Shown in pieces: positions 11,273 through 21,873 of a stretch of 64,000 nucleotides of DNA. Under the pieces are notes generated by a model. The model had not been told where the DNA came from, ran no database searches, and saw nothing but the letters and a program-made list of their open reading frames with translations. Source of the DNA: Oikopleura dioica (taxonomy: Eukaryota; Chordata; Appendicularia; Copelata; Oikopleuridae). The stretch's first letter is position 1. Each line of letters starts with the position of its first letter. Both the position numbers and the translations under genes were made by a program. The stretch spans positions 6,696,001-6,760,000 of the forward strand of contig OU015569.1 in NCBI GenBank assembly GCA_907165135.1, in the 5' to 3' direction.

Positions 11273-12201
11273 TCAGCGCGCGAACTCGTCAGATGAGTTT
11301 TCACAGAGTGGCAAGCAGACTGACCTGCAAAAAAGTGTTTTCGTAAACTTGATCACCGCAGCAGGCTCTTTGGTGGTCGGCGGATTTGAAGGGGAATCTA
11401 AAAATGCTCCAGAATCGAATGTTAAATGGTCGCACCTTTTTTCTGCGGGACCGCAGCACATGTCAAACGGGGGCGACGTCTTCCGAGGAATCATGCAAGC
11501 GTTTTCGAAGTCTTTCGGGGCTTATTTCACTCGTCGAAGAATCATTTACTTGTATTTTAGTAATTAAGAATCAAAATAAGCCCGTGACGAAACCCCCACG
11601 CACGTTATTCCGGGCATCCCACAAACCCTCCTTCTCGGTTATTTGAGTAATGAAGTTTTTATCGCATTGACAAGCTGCCCAGGCGCATGAATTTTCTGTT
11701 TCGACACATTCCATCCTTCAAGATTTATTCTGCTTTTGATTGCTGGTCTTTTCACTTACCCGCCGTTCGTGATTGTGTAATTGTATTCTTGATAGAAGTC
11801 GCACTTTTCGTCAAAGTCAATCGCGAGGCACATGTGGCAGTAGGCAATATCTCGACACACTCTTAATCAATTAAGTACTTTGAAATCTTCTTCGCTTTGG
11901 TACCTATCGATTTCGTCGACAGGCTGAGATCTTCCTTTTGTGAAGTCATGTCTGTTCGCTCTGGGCGAAGAGAAACACCAACACCCATACTCGAAGAAGG
12001 AGTCCGCCTCGTGTTCCGATCCGACTGCATTCAGTACCTCTCCGAGAAGATTGCGCAAGTGAGATCCTCGAGTTTCCTCTACCGAAGAAAAATCTAAAGC
12101 GTTAATAGCAAGGTGTTTCTCTCTTTTTGAAAAGTACCTCCGAAAAAATCATCTTGCGCGAGTGACTTATTGATAAAAAACAAAATCTGCGAAATTCTCA
12201 T
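11273..12201 (-). CDS. Secreted phospholipase A2-like protein lacking the usual His-Asp pair
   Basis: Exons 12201-12138, 12093-11904, 11861-11760, 11715-11594 and 11511-11273; GT-AG introns, 717 bp in frame, 238 aa. A hydrophobic N-terminus (MRISQILFFINKSLA) suggests secretion. Family hallmarks in order: FEYGCWC (cf. YGCyCG calcium loop), PVDEIDRVC (cf. PvDxxDrCC), a Cys-rich helix (CRDIAYCHMCLAIDF), a beta-wing Tyr (EYNYTIT), C-x6-C-x4-C-x-CDK (ECVETENSC, ACQCDK), and a C-terminal CCG-x4-R segment. In secreted PLA2s the DRCC segment continues xxHDxC with the catalytic His-Asp. Here that position reads DRVCRDIAYC, so the protein is probably not a conventional esterase. The final ~40 residues (from RCDHLTFD) are less certain and could hide another intron. 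Confidence 0.78.
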
Positions 12202-12906
12202 CACGTTACCTTCTCGGTGCAAAAAATGGTTTCTCTAGAAAAAAAAAGGTTTTACGGTTCGGATGTGTCGGGGCGCTGGAGCGCACGCGGCGTTACGGAA
12301 AGTGCGACACACAAATTTCATCAAAATAACGTTAAGATCGTTCTTAATTGTCATTTTTCGCGATTAGCTTAAAAGTTCCATCCGCAGCAAGCGGACGCCA
12401 AGTTTAGTAAATATCTGTTATAGAACGTAACTAAAGCAATAATCTCCGATCGCGAAAAGGTCATCTGGAACATTTGAACGTGTCCTTTCCACAAAAAATG
12501 CCAAGTTCCAAGAGTCTTGAAGCCAAACTGAGAACTGCAGAAATCATCATTTTGCTAAACAATCGATCTTTGCTTGATTGTGGGAACGTGTCTAAGGCTC
12601 GAATTCATTAAATTGAAGATCTCATTTTGCGCTGTTATTTGTAAACTGCTGGCGTAATTTTTGGAAATTCGCGGCGGCGATTTATTATTCGAGATATTGC
12701 GCCAGGCGTTATTAATAAAATGCGTGCATTCAGTTTATATTGCCTTCTACAACTGCGAGCAGATCATCAGCTGACTCAAACGCAGCTTATCCTAACTTAT
12801 CACAATCAGTTGACAGTGGCCCTAAAAAGTGCAGCAGTAATCCCAAACGTAGTGAGCACAAAAAAGCCCAAAAAGGGAGTTACTCGAACTATTTTCAGAA
12901 GCCAAA
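12202..12906 (+). other. Small ORFs upstream of the 12.9 kb gene
   Basis: Three short plus-strand ORFs: about 12227-12370 (MVSLEKKRFYGSDVSGRW), 12498-12610 (MPSSKSLEAKLRTAEIIILL) and 12740-12925 (Ser/Lys-rich, ending YFQKPKCLDTE). The last has coding-like composition but overlaps the start of the next gene in another frame. They could be exons of one small gene or 5' leader sequence; I cannot join them. Confidence 0.25.
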
Positions 12907-15019
12907 ATGCCTAGATACCGAATAACGACAGAGCTTTCTGACGAAGAAATAGAGCCTTATGTCCCGAAACCAATAAAGAAGAAATCTGATGAAGAAAGAT
13001 TCGGCGAGCAGACAATTCCGGGTCTTGGGCTCTATACGATTCCCAAAATGCGGTTAGTTTGAACACCCTGCATGAATAAGTCATTCCGATAACTAGTTTT
13101 ACTGAACAAAAGCCTTACCGCAGAAATAACGCGGAAGCACAAAAAATATTGCCATTGTTAAATTCTGAAAGTCACTTTAGCACTGATGAAGAACGTGCAA
13201 AAATGATGGAAGAAGATGAAGAGATTGCTGCACATGTTCCGCTGTCGTCTAGAAAGTGGTACCGTGATTCACTGGCAACCGCGGACCTCTGTTTGGTGGA
13301 ACCAGCTAGTTTAGCTGATCCGAACGCCTCGCGCGGTAAAGTCTCGAACCACAGAGAACACTAAAATACGCTGTCTTTCAGTGACCCCCCGCCGCTCCCG
13401 TATTCATCATGTTGACTACGACCAATTACAGGAATCAGTTTCTCATAAGAATATTTCGTTTCGCAATAGTCTCAATTTCTATCTTTTCCAATGGAAACCC
13501 TTCTCGAGGTTAACTACGAGCCAGCTAAGCCATCAAAATCATTATATGGATTTTCAAAAGGTCGAAGTGTAGAAGACTCTTTAAAAGAAATCAGGTATTA
13601 GTAATAAATATTACTAGTTAGGTAATAGTAATACCGTATTACTCCATCATTTATATTCTAATTTTTGCTCTTCAGATGTTTGAATTTAATTTTTAGAGAG
13701 GAAAAAGCGGCAATAAAAGCAGCAAAAAGCGAACGCTTACGAAGAGAGTGGATCGGAACCGCACCGAAAGCAAAGCTGGGAGCCCCGTCCGAGAAAGATG
13801 CCTGTCTGTACTCGATAAATGACTACTTAGGTGACAAATTCAAGTGAGTTTTTGGCTGGAATGATCATGATCCTAGAGGTACAAAAGGCACAAGAAGCCA
13901 AAATGGAAGCCAGAGAAGAAGAAGAGCTGTTTCATCACAAGCCATTCAAAACTGCGAAACAAATACGAGCAGAAAAGTACGGAGTAGATGAAGATGAAGA
14001 AGGGCAGGGTCAGCATATGTATAACTATCTATAACTCTATTGGTTTTCGGGTTTTAGCTGTTAACCCGCGGTAGAAATTCTAAACGCAAAGATAAATGTG
14101 CCGCGGCGAAAGCAGCACGAGATCGGCACCTCTGTCGATGAGCTATTCGACCGACACAAGGTAAGCAATTAGAGTCATTAAAATAAGAGCAATATTGAAT
14201 ATCCATCGCGTAAATGGTCGATCGAGTGGTGAAATGTATATGTTCGTGTGTGTTTGTTCGACGGGGCGAAGGCAATAACGGCGAATCGTATTCATGCGTT
14301 ATTTAGTCCCTTGTGACATCAGTGCTCGATCGACGTACAGAAAAGATTCGACGTGCCAGAGCGGTGCGCAAAGAAGGCGAGGAAGAAATTGAAGACCTAT
14401 TGAATGTTAATGTGCGAAGCCCAAAATGGCTGGCCCAAGCATCATCGCCCTCTGGGAACCGGGATATGCCAATAAAATACCGTAAATAACGCCGCAAAAA
14501 GTAACTCGGTCAAAGATTATACGAGGATCAATTCAAGAAGCGACTCCCGCTCAAGCTAGACACTCTCGAAGATCTGCTCAATTACAAGTAGCCGCTCTAT
14601 TCAAAATCTCAATAATTTACTCCAATCAATGAAGTTATTCAATAGCAACAGATATTTTAAGTCCGCATGGTCAAATCGAAACGACGACTGCAGAAGAAGA
14701 CGCGGAAGCCCTGAAAAAACTAGCGCCTAAAGAATACAAGGAAATCGAGTTTTTGAGGTTCATATTGATGGATTTGATTGACAAACAGAAAGAACTCGTA
14801 AAAGACATTCGAAAATCCAAACTTCCTACGCTCTAGCTTCAAGCACCTCTATTCCGATCCAATGGCAAATCTGAATGATGACAAGTACAAGAAGCTTATG
14901 AAGGATGTAACTTTCACAACAGCCCAGGTAAGAGAGTTCGGACGGTGCGGTAACAGTATCCTCAAACGTGTTAAATTTAGTTCCCGCCATCTCGCTTAAT
15001 GGCCGACGAAGATGAATGA
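12907..15019 (+). CDS. Unidentified Glu/Lys-rich protein with coiled-coil segments
   Basis: Supported exons: 12907-13052, 13097-13335, 13382-13431, 13470-13594, 13697-13830, 13877-14008, 14075-14160, 14307-~14450, ~14520-14589, then about 14661-14758, 14837-14926 and 14981-15019. Most introns are GT-AG. The one at 13432-13469 fits only GA-AG, and the junction near 14450-14520 is uncertain. The protein (~410 aa) is rich in Glu, Lys and Arg. It contains LSDEEIEPYVPKPIKKKSDE, EKAAIKAAKSERLRREW, KAQEAKMEAREEEELFHHKP, HEIGTSVDELFDRHK, KIRRARAVRKEGEEEIEDLL and an acidic end (LMADEDE). No domain recognised; composition suggests a structural, cytoskeletal or nuclear protein. AATAAA lies near 15113. 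Confidence 0.65.
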
Positions 15020-15853
15020 AATCAAGCTCGTTTTTCCTTCAAATTGACATAGAAGATTTCGGGTCCAATTATAGCCGGCCTGATATATTTTTTCATATAT
15101 GTAGTTAAAGAAATAAAGTTAGAAGAAGAACGCATGTGTCACGTCTTTGTAAACTCATTCTGGTAATTCAAAAGGCAGATTAGCTCGTCAAACATCTCCG
15201 TTTACAGGTGTCTTCATATAATCTAGGGGATGGGTTAAGCTGCGTGCCCAAAGGCGGCTCGAGATCTCAGGCGTTATTGATTTCAGTGCAAGAGCTCAAC
15301 TGTGCAAACCGAGACAAAATCGATACTCTCAACACCTCGAGACCCCCTCAGGGCAAAACTGATCCCCCTCTCGGCCATTTACCATTTACGATGAGGCACA
15401 AATTATACCGAGGGAGAGTGCTAGAGAAAATCTCCCTTTTCAGGAACAGAGCGCGTCTATGAAATTGGCGTGAGCCCGATGATATCCGAGTGTATATAAT
15501 TTAGCGCTCGAGGCGATCGGTTGAATGGAACCCACTCGCTAATGAGGTACCCGTCGCAAATGTGCCCTACAGTGCGCCCAACTCTCTGCGCACAGGGGCC
15601 GAGCACAGTATTGAAAGAAATCGTGACTCGCAGCATCCCCTTTAAATGATCCAAACAATGGCTTTTTCTGGTTCCTTGAAGTCAACTTTACGACACACAA
15701 AAAGAGACTTACAAATGGTTGACAAGAAGTGGCGAATATTGCGAGAAATAGAGAATTTTCGAAGAAAGAGGATAGCTGCACTCTTTTATGTTTTCGTCGG
15801 ATAAATATAAATTGTTGGAAATTTAAGATTGTGATACTTATGTTGGCACTGCG
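15020..15853. other. Intergenic region upstream of PDE3
   Basis: Contains the poly(A) signal of the upstream gene near 15113 and a locally GC-richer part (15230-15660) that may be the PDE3 promoter or 5' UTR. The ORFs on both strands here have no recognisable domain and are probably chance. Confidence 0.4.
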
Positions 15854-18800
15854 ATGCAATTCCAGTCACGGGGATTGCTTCTGGACCTTAGCGGAGCAAA
15901 GATGAAGGTGGGGTCACAAGAAGAGATTTTAATAATACTTCAACTAAAGAGAAAAAAATAACTGAGAGAGACCCTTTCAAGACACGGCCTCGTGCGCGAT
16001 ATAATAGCCAGCGTCGAGCTTCGTTAGGCGCAATTTATAAGGAATACGATGTTGACTCACCTCAGGTATGATATCTGGCTTGATGATCTCCGGGGATTTA
16101 TTTTGAGTTTTTCGCTTTTCTCATTTCCAACGTCTTAGAGAACTTGTTAGATATGCAACGAATAAGTTCTTGCTATTAATGATACTCGTAAAGATTTTGC
16201 GATTTTCTTGAAAATTAATTTAAAATTTCAGGAATCCTCTGTGCATATACCAGCGGAACTGGTTGAAGCAGCGCGAGGTCCGCGCGGTTTCACCCACCGG
16301 CGAACCTCTTTGCCGGCTGTTCTGCAGCCTCCCAGTCTGATCACGATGAGCCAGCGACATTTCAAGGTTCGGAAGTGCGCTCTTTCTTTTCTCAGATTTG
16401 TATTCAATAAGGAAATCAACGAGATCATCGACGACCTTTTAAAACTTGCGCCAACTTTCAGTCAACCAGTGTTGCTCAGTATAAAGAAAGTCAAAAAAAT
16501 CATGGTCAGTTAAAGTGAGCGAGCTAGCGATGATCGGAATTTAGAGACCTTACGAGAGAAATCTTGAGATGGCGACAAATGACTGCCAAGCAGACAGGTG
16601 AGATAAATTGTGGCCCACGATCAAGGCTAACCTCGTTGACCTCAGTGAAAACAGTGAAGTCGAGCTTGAGAGTAGTTGGAAGACACTGACGAAGAGACAA
16701 GACAGCCGTATTTCGGCGAATTTAAGGGACTTCAACGAGCCTTCCCGAACACTGCCCAAACGCAGTCGTCCAAATGCTGGAAACTCGCTGGAACGTCTTG
16801 TTGAGAAAGGTTAGTCTTGACTTTGAAAGAAGGTATTCCTGAATCCTTGCTGCCCTTGATCGAAAGTTTGAGAGGTAAAAGGAGGTCTCGTGACGGTAAT
16901 TATTCTGGGCGATTGGTTTTGGCGTTTTGAAGTAGCCGGGCGAGTTTTCGTTGAATCGACCTGTGCCTAGAGAATCTTTTTGAGACATTAACTTGTTGTT
17001 CATTTTTAGATTCAACCAGTGTTTTCCACAGTAAGCTACTGCCGCTCTCGATACGGGGCTCACTTGGCACTTCTGACTATGAAACTGACACCACCACAGC
17101 TGCTGAAGCCAATTTTCACGACTACATAAGCAACAACAATCAAGCCCAAAGCAAGTCGACCTCTTATCTCCTCCACTCGCAGACACAGAACAGGCCCATC
17201 ACGAGCCAAGGCAACTTCGACTCAATAAAAAGGAAATCAAGTGCCACATCTTGTATTTTCCCGAATAATGCTCGTCATAAGTCCCCTTGAGAATCACTCG
17301 CCAATAAATATTTATTGAGCACGATAGTAGCTCGGCTGTAATCATTTTTCCTCCCAAAGTGCCGATTTCCAATAAGCTTTCTTATTAGTGAGGCTGCCAT
17401 GCTCTCATCAAAAAGTGTCTCAGAAAAGAGATTCCATTGTTATAATCTAGTTGGCACCTTGAGCACACAGTAATGCGCAATACAAAGATATGTCCTCATC
17501 GCCACCTCCTGTGACTGGTCTCGCCAGATCCGCCTCTCGCAGCCATTTTGAGCAGCTCGAACAATCCAGAGAAACACGCACGTCGACTACTTCGTCCTCG
17601 CATTCTAGCGCCGAAAAATCAGGAACGTTTCCTTAATGCCTGTCCTAGGTTTTCATCAGCTCCTCTGTGCGCCTAGATTATCACTCGATCATATCCAGGG
17701 CGTCGATATCGCCTCCCAAGAAATGAGAGTCAAAGCGTGCCCAACTGCCAAGCTTAGGTGCGGCAATGGCTGCAAAGAAGCATAGAACTTTTCATGATAG
17801 AGCCACTTAGAGAAACGGACGAAGGCGCGTCAGAGTGCGACACAGCACTGGACGAGGTACTCGCTCACTGTTTTGAATGGAATTTCCCGATTTTCGAGCT
17901 GCGGGCACTCACCCATGAGGTCCTGTCACGTCTTGCCTATAGATTCTTCGATCTAGCAAAGCTATTTTCACACTATAAGCTTCCTCGCGAGAAATTTCTG
18001 GCTTATTTCAGGTAAGTGCTATTAGACACGCTCGCTTGTCAATTTTTAGCCCGATGTATAATCTTGTATATAAGGCGGCGAGAATTGCATTTAGAGCAAG
18101 TGAAATATTATTTTCCTAGAGCACTTGAGTCTGGATACCGAAACTGTGCATACCATAATTCAGTCCATGCCGCCGACGTACTTCAAAGCGTGTTTTACAT
18201 AATCAACGTTCCCAACAAAGAAACTGGAAGGTAGCTTGATACTAGCGTTCACATCAAATGACTTTTTAGGTGTTTAAAAGACCAACTGGACGAAAAGGAC
18301 GTACTCTCTATATTTCTTGCCGCCGCGGTGCACGACTACGACCACCCGGGCTATACGAACAATTTCCTCATTCAAACCCGCCATTCGCTTGCTATTCTTT
18401 ACAATGACCGTTCGGTGTTGGAGAACCACCACGTGGCCGCCGCTTGGAAGCTGCTCATCTCCGACCCGAAGCTCAATTTCCTCGCCAACCTCGACCCGAC
18501 CCTATCCTCAACCATCCGCGACAATACTATAGAGCTCGTTCTTTCGACCGACATGGCCCAGCATACCTACTACCTTTCTCAGTGGAAAGAGCTCTTTGCT
18601 CACACATCAAAGATCGATCTTACAGACAAGCACAAGAAGTTGCTCATGCTAAAGATGATCATTAAATTCTCGGATATTTCTAACCCCTCCAAGGAGTACA
18701 AAAATCACGTCGAGTGGAGCCACCGCGTCACCAAAGAATTCTATAGACAAGGAGACGAGGAAAAGTAATAATAGTAACCATATCGCCACTAACGAAAACC

Positions 18801-19291
18801 ATTCAGAGCTCATAAGCTGCCCATTACACGCTTCATGGACCGATCCGATCCAGACATGATCGGTAACCAACGAGCATTTATCACAAACATGGTCAAACCC
18901 TGCTACGAGGCGCTATCATTGAACAACTTCATTATCGACAGGCACTCAATAATTGGACGACAGCTGGAAGTCAACTTGCGCATGTGGAAGCAGACCGTTG
19001 TCGACGCATCGGGAGACACAATTTATCCTGACTTAGAAAAAATTGAAAATCAAATTGAAAAAGAACTTGAACCCAGTGAAGGGGCACAATTATTAGGTGA
19101 GCAACTAGGTAGCTCCTTTGGATCAACTTAGTTCAGTAAACATTGATCCTCAAAGCCAAATGCAGACTGTAGAAGTTCTACCGGCGGAGCCAGTCGAACG
19201 TTCATTATCTGCGAGTTCCTGCTGCGGCTCAATACTCTCCTTGCTCAGAAGAAATACTGGGCGCAACGCACGTTACAGCAGCAATAACTGA
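15854..19291 (+). CDS. PDE3-like: PDE3-like cyclic nucleotide 3',5'-phosphodiesterase
   Basis: Twelve exons (15854-15907, 15967-16065, 16232-16504, 16545-16597, 16646-16809, 17010-17280, 17471-17626, 17778-18011, 18120-18230, 18270-18764, 18807-19096, 19137-19291), all GT-AG; 2355 bp in frame, 784 aa. It hydrolyses cAMP/cGMP. The N-terminal half is Ser/Arg-rich with basic phospho-site-like motifs (RRASLG, RRTSLPAV), as in vertebrate PDE3. The catalytic domain shows WNFPIFELRAL, ALESGYRNCAYHN, the HNxxHAAD signature, HDYDHPGYTNNFLI, LYNDRSVLENHHVAAAW, FSDISNPSKEY, FYRQGDEEK and FMDRSDP. HDYDHPG plus ILYNDRSVLENHH and FMDRSDP match PDE3 best. The long PDE3-specific insert between the HNxxH and HDYDHPG motifs is nearly absent. 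No N-terminal membrane helix was found. The tail has a CC-basic cluster (SSCCGSILSLLRRN), a possible palmitoylation site. AATAAA at 19540. Confidence 0.93.
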
Positions 19292-19915
19292 GCAATACTT
19301 AATCTACAGTGAGTAACAACCGAAAAATTAATCCAACGAACATGAACAAAAAGTCACTGTCTGGCGGACCGTCTGACTGTCATCCTTTACATAAGCGTCA
19401 ACACGAAACCTCAGCGAGAATGGATATATTTATATACGTATATCAAAAGAATTATGTTAATATTATGACTTATTCACACTCACTTGTCACCCTCCTTTCC
19501 GTTTCGATGCTCAACATCTTGTAAAGTTCTTATGCAGGAAATAAAACAGCAGAAATGAGGAATTCTTCTTTGATTCATTTTTATTGAGTTCGTTTTCTAT
19601 CTTTGGCAATTTAAAGAGCAATAATAATAACAGTCGGCGCGAGTGATATTTCGATGCAAATTTATCTTTCATTTGCAAATAACCTTTTGAGATGTTGTCA
19701 CAGTTAAGAAACATTTCAAAGGTTTCTTGGAAGACGATAATTACTTGAGCGACAAAAAAATTTAAATAGTACTAGCATTTTAAAAGCCGGCCCAGCACAT
19801 CACACGTTTAGAAAGGAAATTAATAAAGAAAGTAATAGTAATAAAAAAGATATGCTAGGCAACGGAGAAGAGTTGAGCAAGCCACGCGTCTTGTTTTGAT
19901 CGAACTCGCGAATTT
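19292..19915. other. Convergent 3' region between PDE3 and secreted Cys protein genes
   Basis: Both flanking genes end into this 0.6 kb, so it is probably mostly 3' UTR. PDE3 poly(A) signal at 19540; AT-rich with ATATATTTATATACG-type runs. No exon seen. Confidence 0.5.
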
Positions 19916-20858
19916 TCAGATCCATTTCGTACATCCATTCTTTCCGCAGTTTTCCTTTGTACGCAACATCGTCTCGGTTGCAATTGTTTTCGTCACAACT
20001 TCAAAAACGGGCATATAAAATTCATAAACAACATACCAGTAAACACGGCTGAATGTTTGCTTCGAGATGTCAATGTGATGGATTTCTTTCATGCCCATTG
20101 ACTTCATGTCGTAATTACTGTCGTCTACGTTGTGTTTCTTCGTTTTTCCTTTGCACTGATGAGGATTTATTTCTTGCACTTAGAAGTCACTCTACAAAAA
20201 AGGTGATAAATCCGTTTCATTGAGGGGAATTCTTCAACAGTTATATGCTGCATGTCTAGCTCGTCTTGTGCTGCTTCATTGACGGCGGATTTCTGTAGCT
20301 CTATAAAAAGATTAATCCAATTAAGCGTCTCGCGCAGCATACCAAGTTCTTCCTCCATCCGTCTCGTGTGATTAACAGCGCATCCGGCAAAGTAAAACGT
20401 TGACTTAACGCACTTAGCTTTGTCGTCAAGACTTGCGCCTGCGGTTTTGTTAGATTTAACACAATCCTGCCTCGCTTCATCGTTCACCATGTGTCGATGA
20501 TAGTACTCCACGTGAAAGCAACTCCCTGCGAGCACCTGAAATCGACACAAGTTACACATTGTTCAAATCATGCTTCCAATTTTACCTTACAATAGGTCTC
20601 CCCTGTTTTGGCGTCGTAATCGCGGAACGGGGCAGTTGGACTTTTAATTTCGTGCTTGCTAGAAATGTGGAAAAGGAAGCTCCAAAAAGCAACACCTTAC
20701 TAGGGATAAATGCACCTATCCTCGCCGCCAAACATGACGGACATATTTTCCGCAACAGTGGACACCCGAGTGTTGCATTTGCAGCGAATGTACTCGCTTT
20801 CGTCGTAATTTTTTATGGCATTTGCTGCTCCGATCAAGAACACTACAGACAGGACCAT
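19916..20858 (-). CDS. Secreted Cys-containing protein, AGxCF/YY family member 1
   Basis: Exons 20858-20716, 20658-20586, 20535-20191 and 20155-19916 (801 bp in frame, 266 aa, GT-AG introns 35-57 bp). Strong signal peptide MVLSVVFLIGAANA. The mature part starts IKNYDESEYIRCKC, then VMFGGED, TGETYCKVLAGSCF, EYYHRHMV, several further Cys (SKNKT-rich loop, KCVKSTFYFAGC) and a long predicted helix (RRMEEELGMLRETLNWINLF). The core order MFGxED ... C-x-x-hydrophobic-AG-x-CF ... YY-x3-M also occurs in the gene at 24.8-25.5 kb, so these look like paralogues. I do not recognise the family. Secreted or extracellular; function unknown. Confidence 0.75.
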
Positions 20859-21873
20859 TGTTTAGAGTCGGCCTTTTGTCGTTGTTGTTTTCAGTGGTTT
20901 TGAGTTCTCTATGTTACATAGACTGTGCAGTGCGCTGGGCGAGTTTCTCTAAACAAAAAGATTTTTGTAAACAGCCGCGAAGCGTGAATCTCGTAAGCCG
21001 AGTGCCATGCATGAAACCGCTTATCAATTATTTCAGCGATGCATTGAACACGGAATGAATAGTGAAAGGCCACCCTGGCGTCCACGAGAGAGCGACTGAA
21101 TCTCTGCTCGGTCGATTTTTATATGTACATGTGGCCTTTAAAATTAAACCTTGTCAAGCATTAATTGAGACTCGTCCTAGCACACTGTCGAAACATTATC
21201 TGATCAGTATTGATTGGCAATTACTTCTTTAGAAATTCGAAATTCCTTTACCTGCTAGTAAAAAGGGAAATGCATGTTTCTCTTTTGAATGCTGACGCGT
21301 GGAATAACGAAAATTCACTACGGCGTTCACACTCGTCGTAAAGCTCGAGCAGACCAAGTCGTAAAAATCAAAGGGCGGAATACCTACCTTAATTATTCAC
21401 AATTTAAGCCACTGAACCCACTTAGGAAACCAAGGCATCGTGGATTAGCCCCCTTTGGAACGAAACTTGCAGCAGAAAAGCCACGAGCTGTTCTGCTTAA
21501 TTCGGATTCCATGAAGCCGCCAAGATTTGTCTACTTTCATCCAATTTAAAAATTCATGGGTTCAACCATGCCAACGAAATACCATTCCGATCCAGTATTT
21601 GCCATAAATCATGATCTGCATTGGAAAATTCTGAGTCAAAATTTAGCGCCCCGTTCTAGGGAGAACTTTACGATTCTATCGCGAAAGAGGGCCCGAAGGC
21701 ACTCTACTATGACCGCTTTGCGTGCGTCATAGTTAATCAAATACGTGATCAGCAATTTGAAAAGAACAAAAATAAAATAAATTCTCTACCATTGTTCCTC
21801 CCTAGTCCTTCCGTGGTCAACTATGCAGAGAAATTTTTAATCCATCGAGAAAGGAGAAAGAATTAAGAAAAGC
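20859..21873. other. Intergenic 1 kb between divergent genes
   Basis: Separates the minus-strand secreted protein from the plus-strand membrane-protein gene and probably holds both promoters. The ORF at 21289-21549 is basic and hydrophilic with no domain; I do not accept it as a gene. Confidence 0.4.

Noticed and set aside
15539-15859. Minus-strand ORF with hydrophobic stretches just upstream of PDE3
   Set aside because: Isolated, no domain, overlaps the probable PDE3 promoter/5' UTR; I considered it as a source of PDE3 membrane helices, but it is on the wrong strand.
18012-18119. Reading through the PDE3 intron at 18012-18119 as coding
   Set aside because: It is open in a downstream frame but inserts unrelated sequence between AYFR and ALESGY, which are contiguous in PDE3 proteins; GT-AG removal restores the match.
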